DNA of 64,000 nt from assembly GCA_000469685.2 (NCBI GenBank), contig LS997563.1:15241940-15305939 (forward strand), given 5' to 3'. Shown one piece after another: positions 15,001 to 26,197 of this stretch; within the stretch, counting starts at the first letter, position 1, and every line of letters starts with the position of its first letter. The DNA comes from Haemonchus contortus. Lineage: Eukaryota > Nematoda > Chromadorea > Rhabditida > Trichostrongylidae. The position numbers and the translations under genes are program-made. Under the pieces are notes generated by a model, which worked only from the letters and a program-made list of their open reading frames with translations, searched no databases and was not told the DNA's origin.

Positions 15001-18000
15001 GAATAGTATTTCAACTAACTACGTCCTTCACCGAGAGCCAAGCAATGTCTCAGAGGAATCGACGTTCAAGGAAGCAAGATATGGCGGAGGAACAAACCTC
15101 TTCTGTAGCGCAGCTAGTGAAATTTCTCCTGATACTGTCAGCGTCAGCCTGGAGAGCCGAGGAAAGGAAGAAGAGAATTCTCTTTCGCTCAAGATTGCTC
15201 GAGAAGAGACTCTGCATCTCAGTACAAAAGCTTCAACAGAGGAGTCGATTACGGCGAACAAGGAGGTGCTTTGCACTCGAATCTCTGCTGAGGAAGTCCA
15301 CGAAACAAGAAAAGAGGCCCGCAAGGTTGAGCCAACTGCTCTGGCATCAAGATGTAGCGAGGAAACGATATTCCATCTCAACTACAGTTACCAAAAACAA
15401 CCAACAGAGTTTATGGCCACATTTGTCGGGTCAGAATCACGAGATGAGGGCGAAGTCCGTATCGAAACGGAGGCAGCCCGCCATGAACATGCTGAGACGG
15501 AGGAATTATCCGTTAGTAGGCGTATGGTCGAGGTAGAGGTGGAAGGCGTCGTAATGCGTGGTGTTCGTGAAGCATCACCCTTATTACTTCATACAGAATC
15601 CGCATCCGAGTATATGGTAGGAGTCGAGCAAACCCTGGAGAAACAACAACATCTCCGTGTCGAGTCTATGGAAGCAACGCACGAACGCAGTGAATCTGAA
15701 GAACGCAAGAAGGAAGAGAAGAGGTAAATCTTTTGGAAACTTAAGTTGAGTTAGAGGCACAGTTCACGATAATTTTGAGTTGCCTAGTTTCAGACAAGTA
15801 ACGGAAGTGATAGCCCGTAATACTGCAAAAGGGGCAAAAAAACGAGGAAATCAGCGTATTCAGGAAAGTATGAGGCTTTGGAAAAAATAGTGAAATCGGG
15901 GGGTTGGAATGTTACGAAAAAGGCCGCATGGAAGGAGTATTACCAGCTTTTCGAATGCCTTTACACCATACCTTTACATCAGCTGGCTGCAATACCCTGC
16001 CTGAGTGCCAAGTGTGGGTCTCGGTGCGAACAGGGCATCCTCTACAGTTTTCCAAGCTTGTTAGCAACTTGTCCGACTTGGGTGTGTACGTCTGCTATGT
16101 CTGTTTCGGGAGCCCATAGTACGCCATATCTTGACTGTTTTTCGACCCAATAGTGTCCATTGGGCTATCCTTGGGGTCACATGTTTATCCTAGGAAGAAA
16201 TCTCAGAGAACATTATAACGTGAACTGTGCCTCTATGTTTTCGAAAAAAAAGAAAAAGAATAGATCAAGTAATATAGGGTTACTGATGTTAATATTTGTT
16301 CATGTTTTCGAGTACAGCGTTTTTCCCTGAATACTGTTGATCCTTCGAGAGTGAGTTGAAATAATATCGAAGGGTGGGTTTTTTTTCCGGGTTTGAGTTG
16401 TATCGAACCAATAAAATGTCGGCGCCGCCAAAGTGTGCAGCAGTTGTGACTGTGACTTGATAATTGAAGTTCAACTTTGTCCTATCGCTATCTACGGGTT
16501 CCCGGCATTTAGTGAATCTGGCTTCCGTGGTGGCACTCATCTGGGATTTTGAGTGGTCTCCAGAGTTTCGCCCAGCTGAAAATAGATAAATGAGCAGCTG
16601 AAGTCTGGGGTCGTCACGCCCGAGTCAGGATGGAAGGTCTGCGACTGGGAATCTCATCTTCGATGCCTTTCCATGTTCGCCTGTGAAAACTGTATTGCAT
16701 TCCTCATAATGGAAAGCTGGAAATTGAAAATGGTCGGGGTGTCGTCAGTTTGCGTCGACTTGTGTGCCGATGGACTGCGCCTACAGTGGACGTGGCGTGT
16801 GTGAGAATCGCCTATTTAGACTCCGGGCGTTTAAGTTCGATAGGAGTACAGACGGTATGATTAAGGCACAGACGGTGGGTGTTAGAAAGTGATTGGACCG
16901 GACCCCACTCGCATGGGATTGGGGGATCAAGGGGCAGAATGTGTGTGAAATGTGCGTAATCTCAGTCAAAGTACGCAGTCAGGTTGGAATAAGTGAGGAA
17001 TAAACCACGTTACTTGACCACACGGCACTTGAATGTGACGTCGCCCATGGCGCGCTTGATATGTATGGGGATGTGTTTGTTTCGGGGAAGTTTCAGGTGG
17101 CGAGTCAACTTCAACACAGATTTTAACACAGGGGTAATTCCGGTGAATCCACCTCCTGTTAAAGAAAGAACCGAAAGAGACAGACAGAAACTAGGATGTG
17201 GATCTGGTTTCGACACTTATCACGGCCAATTCTGTATAATACATTTGCCACGAGCCTAGCAGAGTCGCTACAGTGGCATGCCTCGAGCGACAGAGAACTT
17301 GGGTGGTCGATAGCTGAGTCAGCCTGATTGGAAGCTGTTGTGAGCTATCGCACACAAATAAAAATTTGGTTTAGTGCATCAGAGACCACTGTTCAGGTAA
17401 GGTTTTCAGCTCCCAGTTGAATTTTGATGAGAAACCCGGTAGGTAGATCCAAAATGTTGAGAGTAGTGCTTCTTACATTTTGGGATACCATGTATGTATG
17501 ACTCCTAGTTTCCCAAATACATCGCAGGGGATCAAATTTTGCTTGAAGCCTAGGGTTTACTTGAAAAGTGATTGGACAGCAAAGCCTTTATTGTGCTTCC
17601 CCCTCGTCCACTTCTCCCTCCCTATACGCATTGTTAAGACAGGTCAAATAGCCGATGCGACGAGACAAATAGTGAATTGCCGTCATGAATTTTCTATCTT
17701 TTCATACTACCTCTCTGAAAGCGGACACCTGAGGAAAGGTGCACCTCGGCGAGAGCGAAGTCGTCGTTGGATTCGTTTCTACACTTAGCGGCACCGCAAT
17801 TGGGGTAGCATGAACTGGATTAGAAATTGGGATTCAGAGTTTCCTCCTGACTAAAACCCTGTCATGATGGGAGCTGAATCATTTCAAACGAGCTAGGAAG
17901 ATGGGGGAGCTTCAAGGGCTCTGCATTTTGTCATAGTCACATCTCCTACACATTCCTTCAGTGCTAAATGAGGTTTCAACAAGGATATGTGACTGATCGA

Positions 18001-21000
18001 AATCAGTTTTCGAGTTCTTCAGATGAAATGGGGCTTTCATAAAAAAGCCTTTGATATTAAAATAAAGTCTTCCTCAGAAAAAGCAAATTACGGGACAATC
18101 GGGAAATTCGTGAAGCAGTTCCGGCTCTCATAACTCTGACCGAGTTCGCCGATCCCATGCAACCGATCTGCCTAAGTCTTCTGTCAGAGCCTCATGGATA
18201 ATTGAAACTCCTCCTAAGTGAGGGAATATTTGCGCAAAATCGCCACAAATGGGGTAGTTTCTACCAGACATGTGTAGCGCCTTTGAAGACAGCCTATCGC
18301 AAACATAGCCCTCGAGGATCCTGTTGACTCATGCAATATTCCCCTTCATTCTGGCATTGCCATAACTTGGTGTAACAATATTTTTGGATGATCGCTCCCT
18401 AATCTCGTAGCTTTCACGAAACCTAATCGCTACACCCTGCGGGGGTCATGTATAGGCCAACGGACTTTACAGAAGTACTCTGCATCGCCACAGGAGAAGT
18501 TATGAGTGAAGCATTAGAGAAAGGTTCAAAACTGTTTCCAGAACGAACATTAATTTAGAAATTCCAGGCTGCCGGACCAGGACATTTATAAGTAACGTTA
18601 AACTATGGTTTGAACTAGAAAAATGAATACTAGCCCTAGTCTCACATAGAAATTGCTGTTCTAGATAGTTAGACAGTCAATAAGAGTTTATATAGTCAAT
18701 AGGAATTTTTCACAATTTCTGTCAATAACGGTTTAAGCTTAGTTAAACTAGTAACTTGGCCTAACTTGTGTTCGACAAATTTGACTTCTGGTTACTGAGC
18801 TGGAAAGCATTTTTGTGTTCAGAGTGAGCTTCGCCTCAGAAGTCACTGAGAAGACAATGGAGGCGATCGACCACAGTCTTGACATGAACATGACAATGAC
18901 TGTTGAACCAGCGTTCCAGAAGCCATCAATAATCAAGAAGCCGATGAAAAAGGAACGTGAGCATCGCCACCGCGAAATGAAGCGTAACGAAGCTCCTTCA
19001 TTGTGAGTTCGAGCATTTTTGGAAGTAAGCCACGGCTCGGTATAACATTTTACGTTTAAGCGCTCCTATGCGGCGGAACAGCCTTCTGCAAGCTCTCGCT
19101 GTCGGTAGTCCTCACAACATTCCACACTTCAAAACCTTGCAGGACATTATTCGGGCCATCAAGCATGTAAGACATACGTTTAGCAATCCGAACTACCTTC
19201 GGAAAGTTCAAATTCCGGATTGGGCTATAGCACTTCTCATTTTGAAAGTGGGTCTTTGCATTGTTGCCAACATAAGCATTTCAGGCCGGCCTTGAATATT
19301 CGAATCTGATATTCGGAATTGACTACACCAAGTCGAACTGTTATCAGGGCGAACGGACCTTTGACGGCCGAACGCTACACGACCTTAGCCCACATGAAAT
19401 GAATCCCTACCAACAGGTACCAAACTCAAAATTCTTATCATGAAGCTCTTCTGAGAACTGGCTTTTTTCAGTACATTTTGAGAATTCGTTGAGAATTTCC
19501 TCATTGCCACTGCATGTGAGAAGTTAACTACGTTACAGGTAATAGAAATCGTCGGTAAGACGCTGTCATCATTTGATGCGGATGGTATGATCCCAGCTTA
19601 TGGATTTGGTGACGAGGAGTTTACTGACAAGGGTATTTTCAATATTGCCGATCGGTATAACCTCGACAAGGACTGTAATGGATTCGAAGGTAAAGGACAA
19701 GAGGACATTGACACTGAAATTTGCTCTCCAGCACTTCAGTCTACATTGCCTAATACCCTTTTCTTCTAAGATCTCATACTCATCACTCATAAGCTGCATC
19801 ATTACTCCTATTTATGGCTCTTAGCGAATTTCGCCTTATTTTTTGAGATGTCAGAAGAGCCCTTGCATCGTAGATTTTTTTCTTCAGAGGTGCTAAGAAT
19901 CTACAATGAAGTTACGCCAAAAGTAGCCATGAGTGGACCAACAAACTTCGTTCCCTTGATCGGTAGGTTTGGAACTCTGCACTTTGTTTTTGATTGTTTG
20001 GTCATTCAAAATGTAATTGTCGGATTTCATCGATTATTTCGACCTGTGGAAGGAAGCATGCTTTCAGAACGCGCTGTTGAAATCTGCAGAGAGAAACACT
20101 CGTATCACATTCTTGTGATTGTCGCCGACGGTCAAGTGACGAATGAAAAGATCAACCAGAAGGCGATCGCTGCCGCATCACACTACCCACTCAGTATTAT
20201 CATGTTAGTTGAAATCTCTTAGTTGAAGTCTATCAGGATATGTTTTTTCATGAGGAACTTCTGCGTCTTCAGGGTAGGCGTGGGTGATGGTCCGTGGAAC
20301 ATGATGGGACGATTTGACGAAAACATTCCAAAACGATTATTCGACAATTTCCATTTTGTCGACTTTCATAAGGTTTGATTTGTTTGAATTATCATGAGAT
20401 TATTCTCTGGGACGTACCAAACACCAACGACAAAGGGACATCCTTACAAATCAACAGAAGTGGCGAAGAAAACGCGGAAACCGGCATTTTCAGAGAAATT
20501 TGAGGCTCCAACAAAGAAGTAGAACTAAGGGTTGAACGAGAGTTTGACGGCAATTATGGCACAGAGGTGGTATTCAGACGAGCTGTATGTGTGTGCCATT
20601 ACATACATGATTACAGTCACGAGCTGTCTACAGTAAACTCCTTGCGTGCAACGTGTGAGTCCCGTTGTGAAGGCTGTGAGAACATCCGAACGATAGAGGT
20701 CGCACTTCGGTGCAAGTCGACCCATATTAGGTCCGAAGTCTCCAGGGTCCTTAGGGTGTCTGCATTTTGCTATTGAGCGAGTAAAATATATTGAAAAAAT
20801 ACAAGAGAGTTACAACCGTAAGAAAGTTATGCATCTTACGAATTATTATGATTTGAACTGGAAAAAACTTCATAATGCTGGTTGGGAATCCTTGTTGTGT
20901 ACAGCTGAGCGGGATACTGGCCTTTTACTTACAGAGCTATCAACCACAATTTGATTTAGTTTAGCACAAAATTAAACACTCGGCCGGTTTTGGTGAACAT

Positions 21001-21566
21001 TTTCCTGAAAACCGTACTTCCTACAGAAGTTTTACTTTGCTACTAATGTTATTCTCTTTTTCAATCCCCTTTGACTCGCTGCATATCGATATGAGGGCAG
21101 CACAATGATCATCAATTTTTCCCACATAAGATTCAGGTCACCTCGCAACTTGACGCTAGGCCTGAATCGTAGTGAAATTCCCACACCTCGGTGCAAATGG
21201 TGCAATCTCTATAGCCTTTACGATGCCGGGAGAATTCGTCCACCTTGGACGTTTACGTCGGCGAAGCGAGTTTTGGGGCTCTTATTACACTCTAACTAAA
21301 CCCTTTTTTCACCCAACAGTGCCCCTCTTGCTACCCTTGGGTGTCACAGGTTAATCCTAGGAAAGAATTTAACAAGCCATGTTCATCGCTTGCTCTATTC
21401 TGAGGAACTGAAGGATGGTTTAGTGACTACATACACTTGTTTTCAGGTGATGTTCAATGCGCCGAATCCAGAAGCATCGTTTGCACTGAATGCCCTCATG
21501 GAAATTCCAGATCAATATAAAGCAATCAAGGAGCTCGGGCTGTTGAAACACACCCGTAGGGGATAA
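1..21566 (+). CDS. giant atypical copine-domain protein, 5' partial
   Basis: Nine exons: <1-15723, 18823-19002, 19061-19166, 19285-19416, 19539-19689, 19888-19962, 20068-20203, 20273-20372 and 21447-21566 (stop TAA). Every junction has GT and AG and a matching phase, giving at least 5,573 residues. The first exon is open to the left edge, so the true start is not visible. The apparent stop at 15725-15727 lies inside a good donor (AG|GTAAAT). The last ~270 residues are a copine (VWA-like) domain: a SLLQAL start, a MIDAS-type D-x-T-x-S (IDYTKSN), a GPTNF threonine and VADGQVTNE. Copine domains bind Ca2+ and phospholipid or protein partners; C. elegans atypical copines (CPNA family) act at muscle attachment structures. 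No C2 domains are seen here. By family knowledge this is probably a CPNA-2-like muscle scaffold, but the paralogue assignment and muscle role are inference. The protein is very rich in Ser, Thr, Glu and Lys. Confidence 0.9.
750..5100 (+). repeat. N-terminal helical repeat array of the giant copine
   Basis: Within the giant exon, about eight related blocks start near nt 768, 1457, 2156, 2852, 3261, 3825, 4295 and 4757. Each begins with a SEE-x-x-ELL-like phrase, followed by a charged K/R-Y/F-x-D-D/E-x-E-V stretch, V-x-LS and later E-I-x-DENA/EEKA. They are leucine- and glutamate-rich and look alpha-helical. Spacing varies from about 135 to 235 residues, so the array is old and degenerate. I know no named domain that fits. 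Confidence 0.7.
11460..15130 (+). repeat. C-terminal ~120-residue beta-like repeat array of the giant copine
   Basis: A phrase of the type Y/I/F-GG-x-x-x-L-x-T-K-x-S/A-x-E recurs near nt 11830, 12186, 12545, 12910, 13273, 13633, 13993, 14357, 14718 and 15080. That is a period of about 361 nt (120 residues). Inside each unit the weaker phrase L-S/T-T-x-A-S-x-E repeats roughly every 40 residues, suggesting 3 x 40. Alternating hydrophobic residues point to beta strands. The array ends shortly before the splice to the copine exons. Function unknown; a structural spacer is a guess. Confidence 0.75.
15724..18822 (+). other. intron 1 of the giant copine gene
   Basis: A 3.1-kb intron between donor AG|GTAAAT and acceptor GTGTTCAG. 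It contains one TIR element (15753-16234). I see no convincing coding sequence in the rest: the short ORFs are unconserved-looking and lack good splice context. Confidence 0.8.
15753..16234. mobile_element. non-autonomous element with GAGGCACAGTTCACG terminal inverted repeats
   Basis: The left end AGAGGCACAGTTCACG is matched exactly by its reverse complement at 16219-16234. The element is 482 bp with no transposase ORF, so it is MITE-like. Related ends occur at 30138-30647 and 47326-47999 and facing outward at 48001. The interior resembles 20.4-21.4 kb of the same gene (for example the shared phrase TTAATCCTAGGAA/TTTATCCTAGGAA). Confidence 0.7.
20405..21400. repeat. dispersed repeat in last copine intron
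   Basis: The intron 20373-21446 carries sequence related to the interior of the 15.75-kb TIR element: an A-rich left part, a CAACAGTGCCCCT...CCTTGGGTGTCAC phrase and the ATCCTAGGAA phrase at the right. The ends are not clearly defined. No coding sequence is supported. Confidence 0.45.
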
Positions 21567-22145
21567 GAGCAGTATATGTACACGATATCGGCCGAGCGAA
21601 CATTGTAGGCCCGTCGCCGACGTGCAGTCGTGGCATAAGGTCGGGTGAACTAAAACGTCGATGAAACCGGCATCAAATTTTGAGTTTTCATAGGTAACGT
21701 TTCACGAAGTCTTGCTAGATTTCCTTTTTTCACGAGTGCATCCAGCGACGGGTGGAAATCATGTCACGAAAGCTTACAGCTGAGGTCGAAATTTTGCTGC
21801 TCTACAATCTTCAAATTGAAGATGCTTATAGCGTGAAATTCGGCAACGGCGACGACGAGCATGTCATGTGCCCTGCTTTTCTTTTTCGTATATGCTCACT
21901 TTTGAGGGAAGCTTTTCCTCATCGCATTGTGACAAGTCGTCGCCTGTGCTTTCAAGTTGTTTCCAAGCACTTTCGAGAGCGCGTTTTTGTGATATAGTTT
22001 CATAGATTTAGTTAGTGGTTGCTATGCCCACCATCACAGTCCCCAAGCAATTTTGCGCTTCGTTTCCCATTTGTACACATATGGAAAACGGAGATTGTAT
22101 CGTTTGTTGTAATTATTGTTATAAATAAATGAAATATGGTTCTCT
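21567..22145 (+). other. 3' UTR and poly(A) signal of the copine gene
   Basis: After the TAA at 21564-21566 an A/T-rich stretch runs to a canonical AATAAA at 22124-22129. An 81-codon open frame inside (21752-21997) shows no family resemblance and is taken as UTR. Confidence 0.6.
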
Positions 22146-22195
22146 CAAAACCGCCTCGTCGAAGCCTAAGCTTTCTGAGGCGGGTGTATCAAGTT

Positions 22196-24045
22196 TGTTA
22201 GTAAAGCCGGACTCCGCCTACAGGGGGCGGGATGTGCGCGGTATAGGTTTCGGCCAGAAATTCATAACACCTGTCCCCTGCACCTATAGCGCTCAAATTT
22301 GAAAGACATACAGGGGGCAAGATGGGAACATCGATGATAGTGATAGAAAATTATAACAATTGTAGGGGCTGATAAGAGGCCTTAGAAGACGAAAGCCGTG
22401 GGGTCCGTCACTCGTTCTTGTTGACGGTAGAGCCTTGGCACTTTAGTATGTGGTGTGGAAATAAAATGTACCAAAGATGTTTGTCTAGGAACTGATAAAG
22501 ATCTATAGAAGGCGAGAGCTACTAGATCTATGACGTTCTTCGTCTTAACAGTGCAGCTAATAGGTGGTGTGGGATATGAAGGAATCATATATAATTGATG
22601 ACGACTGGTAACAGCTGATATGGACGCATGATGAGTCATAGAAGGCAAGAGTCACTAGGTCTATAGTGCCCTTCGCATCAACAGTTGAGGTTTGGCACAG
22701 TGAAAAAGGAGTGATAATAGCTGATAGGCTGATGACGAGCCAAGAAGGCCCCTTGTGTCAAGCCTGTCGTATTAAGAATGGAACGTCGGCATTTTAATAT
22801 GTGATGTGTGATGTGACGTAGATAGTAGCTACTCGATGACAAGAGATTATAACAATTTATATTAAATAGGGGTTTTAAGAGAGCAAGAGCCACCTACCAA
22901 TCAAAATCTCAACGCCTTTGGTAATTACGATGTAGCTTTGCCTTTTGGGTGTGTTTCATTCCATAATACGGAATGGTAGAGCAGGATGATAGGGACCGAT
23001 TAGAGGCAATACAATCAACAGATAAGATGTTTGTTCGTTCCTGGCTATTATATTACCAGTTGGGCTACGCACGCCAATGCGCGCACCACATGCCCACGTC
23101 ACGCCCACGATAAAATGTGTCAATTGGTTGCTCTTCATCTTGAAAATTATGAACCATTAGAGGTTTAACTGATAGGCAACCAAAGAATTGATAGTGCTCA
23201 CCAATGTGTTCGAGTGATAATAGCACCGTTATCAGATGTCGTTATCACTGGGCCTTACTTCTTCATTAGTTGAGAAATCCAAATTATTGGCGGTCGGATG
23301 AGCTTTGTCGTAGATGATATCAGAATATGAAGTACCCTTGATCTTCCACCGAGTCACAAACGTTGCGGGAGCGGTCGTAATCGTCGAAGTTGTTGTCGTA
23401 ATCATAAATACATCGCAAATACCACAGGAGTTAAATTCAGTTGGAAAGTGCTCTTATCAGTCGCTATCAGCTGTTATCAGTTCCTATCATCGGTCGTCTA
23501 CGACTACGGAGTCCCGCCATACTCCTCATCACATGGTAAACTGTCAAGGCTCCACTATTCATGCCATTATTAAAGTGAAAATCCTGCCACTTCCCAGGAT
23601 TCTCATTAGCCCTTGTAAGTTTAATCAGTTCCTGGCCTGGCACCAACAGTTCTCGATCTTGTCACGAATTCCTACGATCCTGTCACATCTTACATAACCT
23701 ATTAAAATTCCAAGATTTCATTATTTACGGAAGTGCGTTACTGATCTAGTGGCTCTCGCCTTCTGTGGCTTCTTATCAGTCCCTATCACCTGTTATCATT
23801 CTCTGTCACCAACCGCTAACGGTCCTTTCACATCCTACACCACCTGCCAAAGTGCCAAGGCTTCACCGCTAGTACGAAGTAAGTTACGGATACTCAGGCT
23901 TTTGCCTTGTAAAGCTCCTGATCAGCTTCTATCGATAGTTGTCACTTCCAATCACCTACCATCGCTGTTCCCATCGTGCCGCCTATCTCTCTTTCGAATT
24001 TGAATGTTTTAGCTACAATGGGACGGGAGTTGTGAATTTCCGGTC
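22196..24045. repeat. large degenerate inverted repeat (foldback element) with internal tandem units
   Basis: The left end (for example CAAATTTGAAAG then GATGGGAACATCGATG near 22294-22340) matches the reverse complement of the right end (CATCGCTGTTCCCATCG and CTTTCGAATTTG near 23960-24005). The homology extends to the outer AAATTCATAAC/GTTGTGAATTT. Arms are about 0.8-0.9 kb. Each arm holds roughly five diverged units of 110-140 bp built around GATAACAGCTGATAG and AGAAGGC-AGAGC-ACTAG phrases, in opposite orientation in the two arms. No transposase ORF is seen. Fragments recur near 26950, 43745-43900 and 51790-52100. Confidence 0.7.
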
Positions 24046-24047
24046 GG

Positions 24048-24115
24048 ACAAACACACACACATACCCACACACACACTCACACACACACACACACAAACA
24101 CACCAACAGACACAC
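24048..24115. repeat. (CA)n microsatellite
   Basis: Interrupted ACACACAC run directly beside the right end of the foldback element. Confidence 0.9.
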
Positions 24116-24119
24116 TTAG

Positions 24120-24870
24120 CCGATTATATAAGTAGGATGACCGCTACCCAGCAAGGTTTGTGACTCAATGAAATTCTCTTCAGTCGATATCATTCGCAAC
24201 AAAACTTATCCGACCTCGAATTAACTGGAATACCCATAATGAGCCGCCAAATTTAAGCAGGCCAGTATGCATAAGGCCGTGCTCACTCCATTCATTTTTT
24301 CCTTATCTCCACGCCTCCGCTGAATCAAGTTATGCATTCATATGGGAAGTATCCCTACTGCGAGTCGCTCCGTTCACCTCCATCAGTTCACTTGTTGAAC
24401 CATCCCTCATCTTTGTTCAATTTTCCCGACCTTGTCTCCCTGTGGGAACAAAACATGCACAAAGATGGGCGGTGTCATGAGCTAACTCATATAGATCACA
24501 TCACCTTCAATCATTAGAAAGTTTTGCTTAAGCGACGTAGTGTTATTCCGAAGTTCTCGGATCGAATCATCGTCCATTCCGCGTTAGATTCTGCTTTTCA
24601 ATAATCAGGGAGAGCTGCTAACTTCAAGGAACTGAACCACAATGCAGTGATCCAATGTGTCACTAGCAAGGTTATGGGAAAACTACGTCATCACTGGATC
24701 GACAATACCGATAAAAAAAGCAACTTGCCTGTCAAACACCTTCGCTATAGTGCTATAAAAGTTGAGAGTATGCAATATGTGAAGAGACGAATCTTCTTGA
24801 AAACACTCAAGCTGATACTCCTGCGCGGAGATCGTTGATAATTGCTTGCTAGCTGCAGGCAATTATCAAC
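24120..24870. other. intergenic, nothing recognised
   Basis: No ORF with family resemblance, RNA gene or clear repeat was found here. A short perfect stem (GCAATTATCAAC/GTTGATAATTGC) lies at 24831-24872. Confidence 0.5.
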
Positions 24871-24879
24871 AAACGTCCG

Positions 24880-25760
24880 AAATTATGAAGCTATGCAGAA
24901 AAACGATAAAGGAAGATCGAAGCAGAGAAAAGCGGCAGCTCTGACCATTTGCCGAGCCTGAGAAAAGCACTCACAAGTCATATACAAGTCCGAAATGACT
25001 TCATTCTGTCGTCTTGACGGAACAACTACTGCATCTTGAAGGGCAATGGAGAAGGTCGCTGACAACTACATCTCAGATCTCTTTAACAGCCGCGTCTATT
25101 TGCCTATCTACCATCTCGAGCAGAATGGACATTTCGTTCCTTCAGTTTCCCCTCACGAAATTCGAAATGCCAGCACGTCGGTGAAGACCTGCACGGCGAC
25201 ATCCCGATGAGATTGGACAAAACATCTGAATATCCGCCAACAGTAATCTATTCACGCTCTTTACACCGTACCTGTCTGAATGCAAAATGTTGAGCCGAAA
25301 AAATGCAAGACAGTGTTCCTCGAAGGGTTCCGTGACGGGTTCTGTACAACCAATCTTAACAACACTGTTACGAGATGCGATTATTTCTCACGATCATCGA
25401 TTTCAGGAAGAACGTGACAGTGCCTTCCCTAAAATCGATGAGCGCGAGCCATTATTGCATCTCATGAAGGTGTAAGTCAGATCCATTGTATCGAATCCCA
25501 TACAAAACCCTGTCTTGACAGAGACCAAAAAGCCTTCGGCAGCTTTTTTTTACTCAATACATAAAACTGCTTCATGAGTTCGACAAAATTTTCACGACCG
25601 GGATTTCGCCGTTCTACAAGGGAGTCATCGTCAACGCAAGAAAAGGGGGTCAACACCCATCAAGTACGTCGAGGGAGTTGTGAAGAGGATAAGGAAAATC
25701 CAGCAAGCGCTCGCTTTGACGCCACGATAATTCCTACTTACGATTCAGAGACTTGAGCTC
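24880..25760 (+). pseudogene. decayed RTE-type non-LTR reverse transcriptase fragment
   Basis: Conceptual translation in shifting frames resembles the endonuclease/RT polyprotein of strongylid RTE elements: an MEKVADNYISDLFNSRVYLP block, then VPSVSPHEIRNA, then far downstream F-T-T-G-ISPFYKG. Many stops and frameshifts, and the central RT part is largely missing. Non-functional remnant. Confidence 0.65.
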
Positions 25761-26190
25761 CATGTAAGCAAGGATAGCGTATAATCAAGGTTATTCAAGA
25801 AGAAGTTTGTGTAAGAATAACGCTCGGAATCTCCCATTCCACACAAAAAGGGGATGCGAAGCCTTAAACTTGGTCAGCTAACGAAGGATATGTACTTCGT
25901 GATTCAACGTCATGACTGCTGGCTGAGGGAGATTTTTGATGGATAATCGATTCGAATGTTCGGAGCCAAACCTCGTCAAAGAGCATTTTATTTATTGTGG
26001 AATATTTCATCGTGACCTCTACATTTCCACATAAAAAACGATGCAATAAGACAGCTGCTCTACATGATATAAAGTTCAGAAGCATGTGCCTTTCACCAAA
26101 AAAATCGTTTATAAAACAAAGCATGAACGCAGCAATGTAATTCTTGTAGTGCTAGGTAACGTTGTAGCCATTAGTGAAATTAACGAGTCT
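25761..26190. other. intergenic, nothing firm
   Basis: A short minus-strand open frame (25864-26124) lacks splice support. It lies downstream of the stop of the unknown minus gene and may be 3' UTR or spacer. Confidence 0.4.
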
Positions 26191-26197
26191 TGTATAT

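Noticed and set aside
201..15381. Many antisense and out-of-frame open frames of 60-240 codons under the giant exon
   Set aside because: They are shadows of one long, compositionally biased coding frame and show no family resemblance or splice context.
15725..15727. TAA as the end of the giant protein
   Set aside because: It lies inside a GTAAAT donor, and the phase left (2 bases) fits the acceptor at 18823 exactly, leading into a copine domain.
21752..21997. 81-codon plus-strand ORF as a separate gene
   Set aside because: Falls between the copine stop and its poly(A) signal, has no recognisable domain and no acceptor or promoter signal.
22280..24000. CRISPR-like array from repeated units
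   Set aside because: Units are long, diverged and mirrored in two arms, with no uniform repeat-spacer pattern; the genome is eukaryotic.
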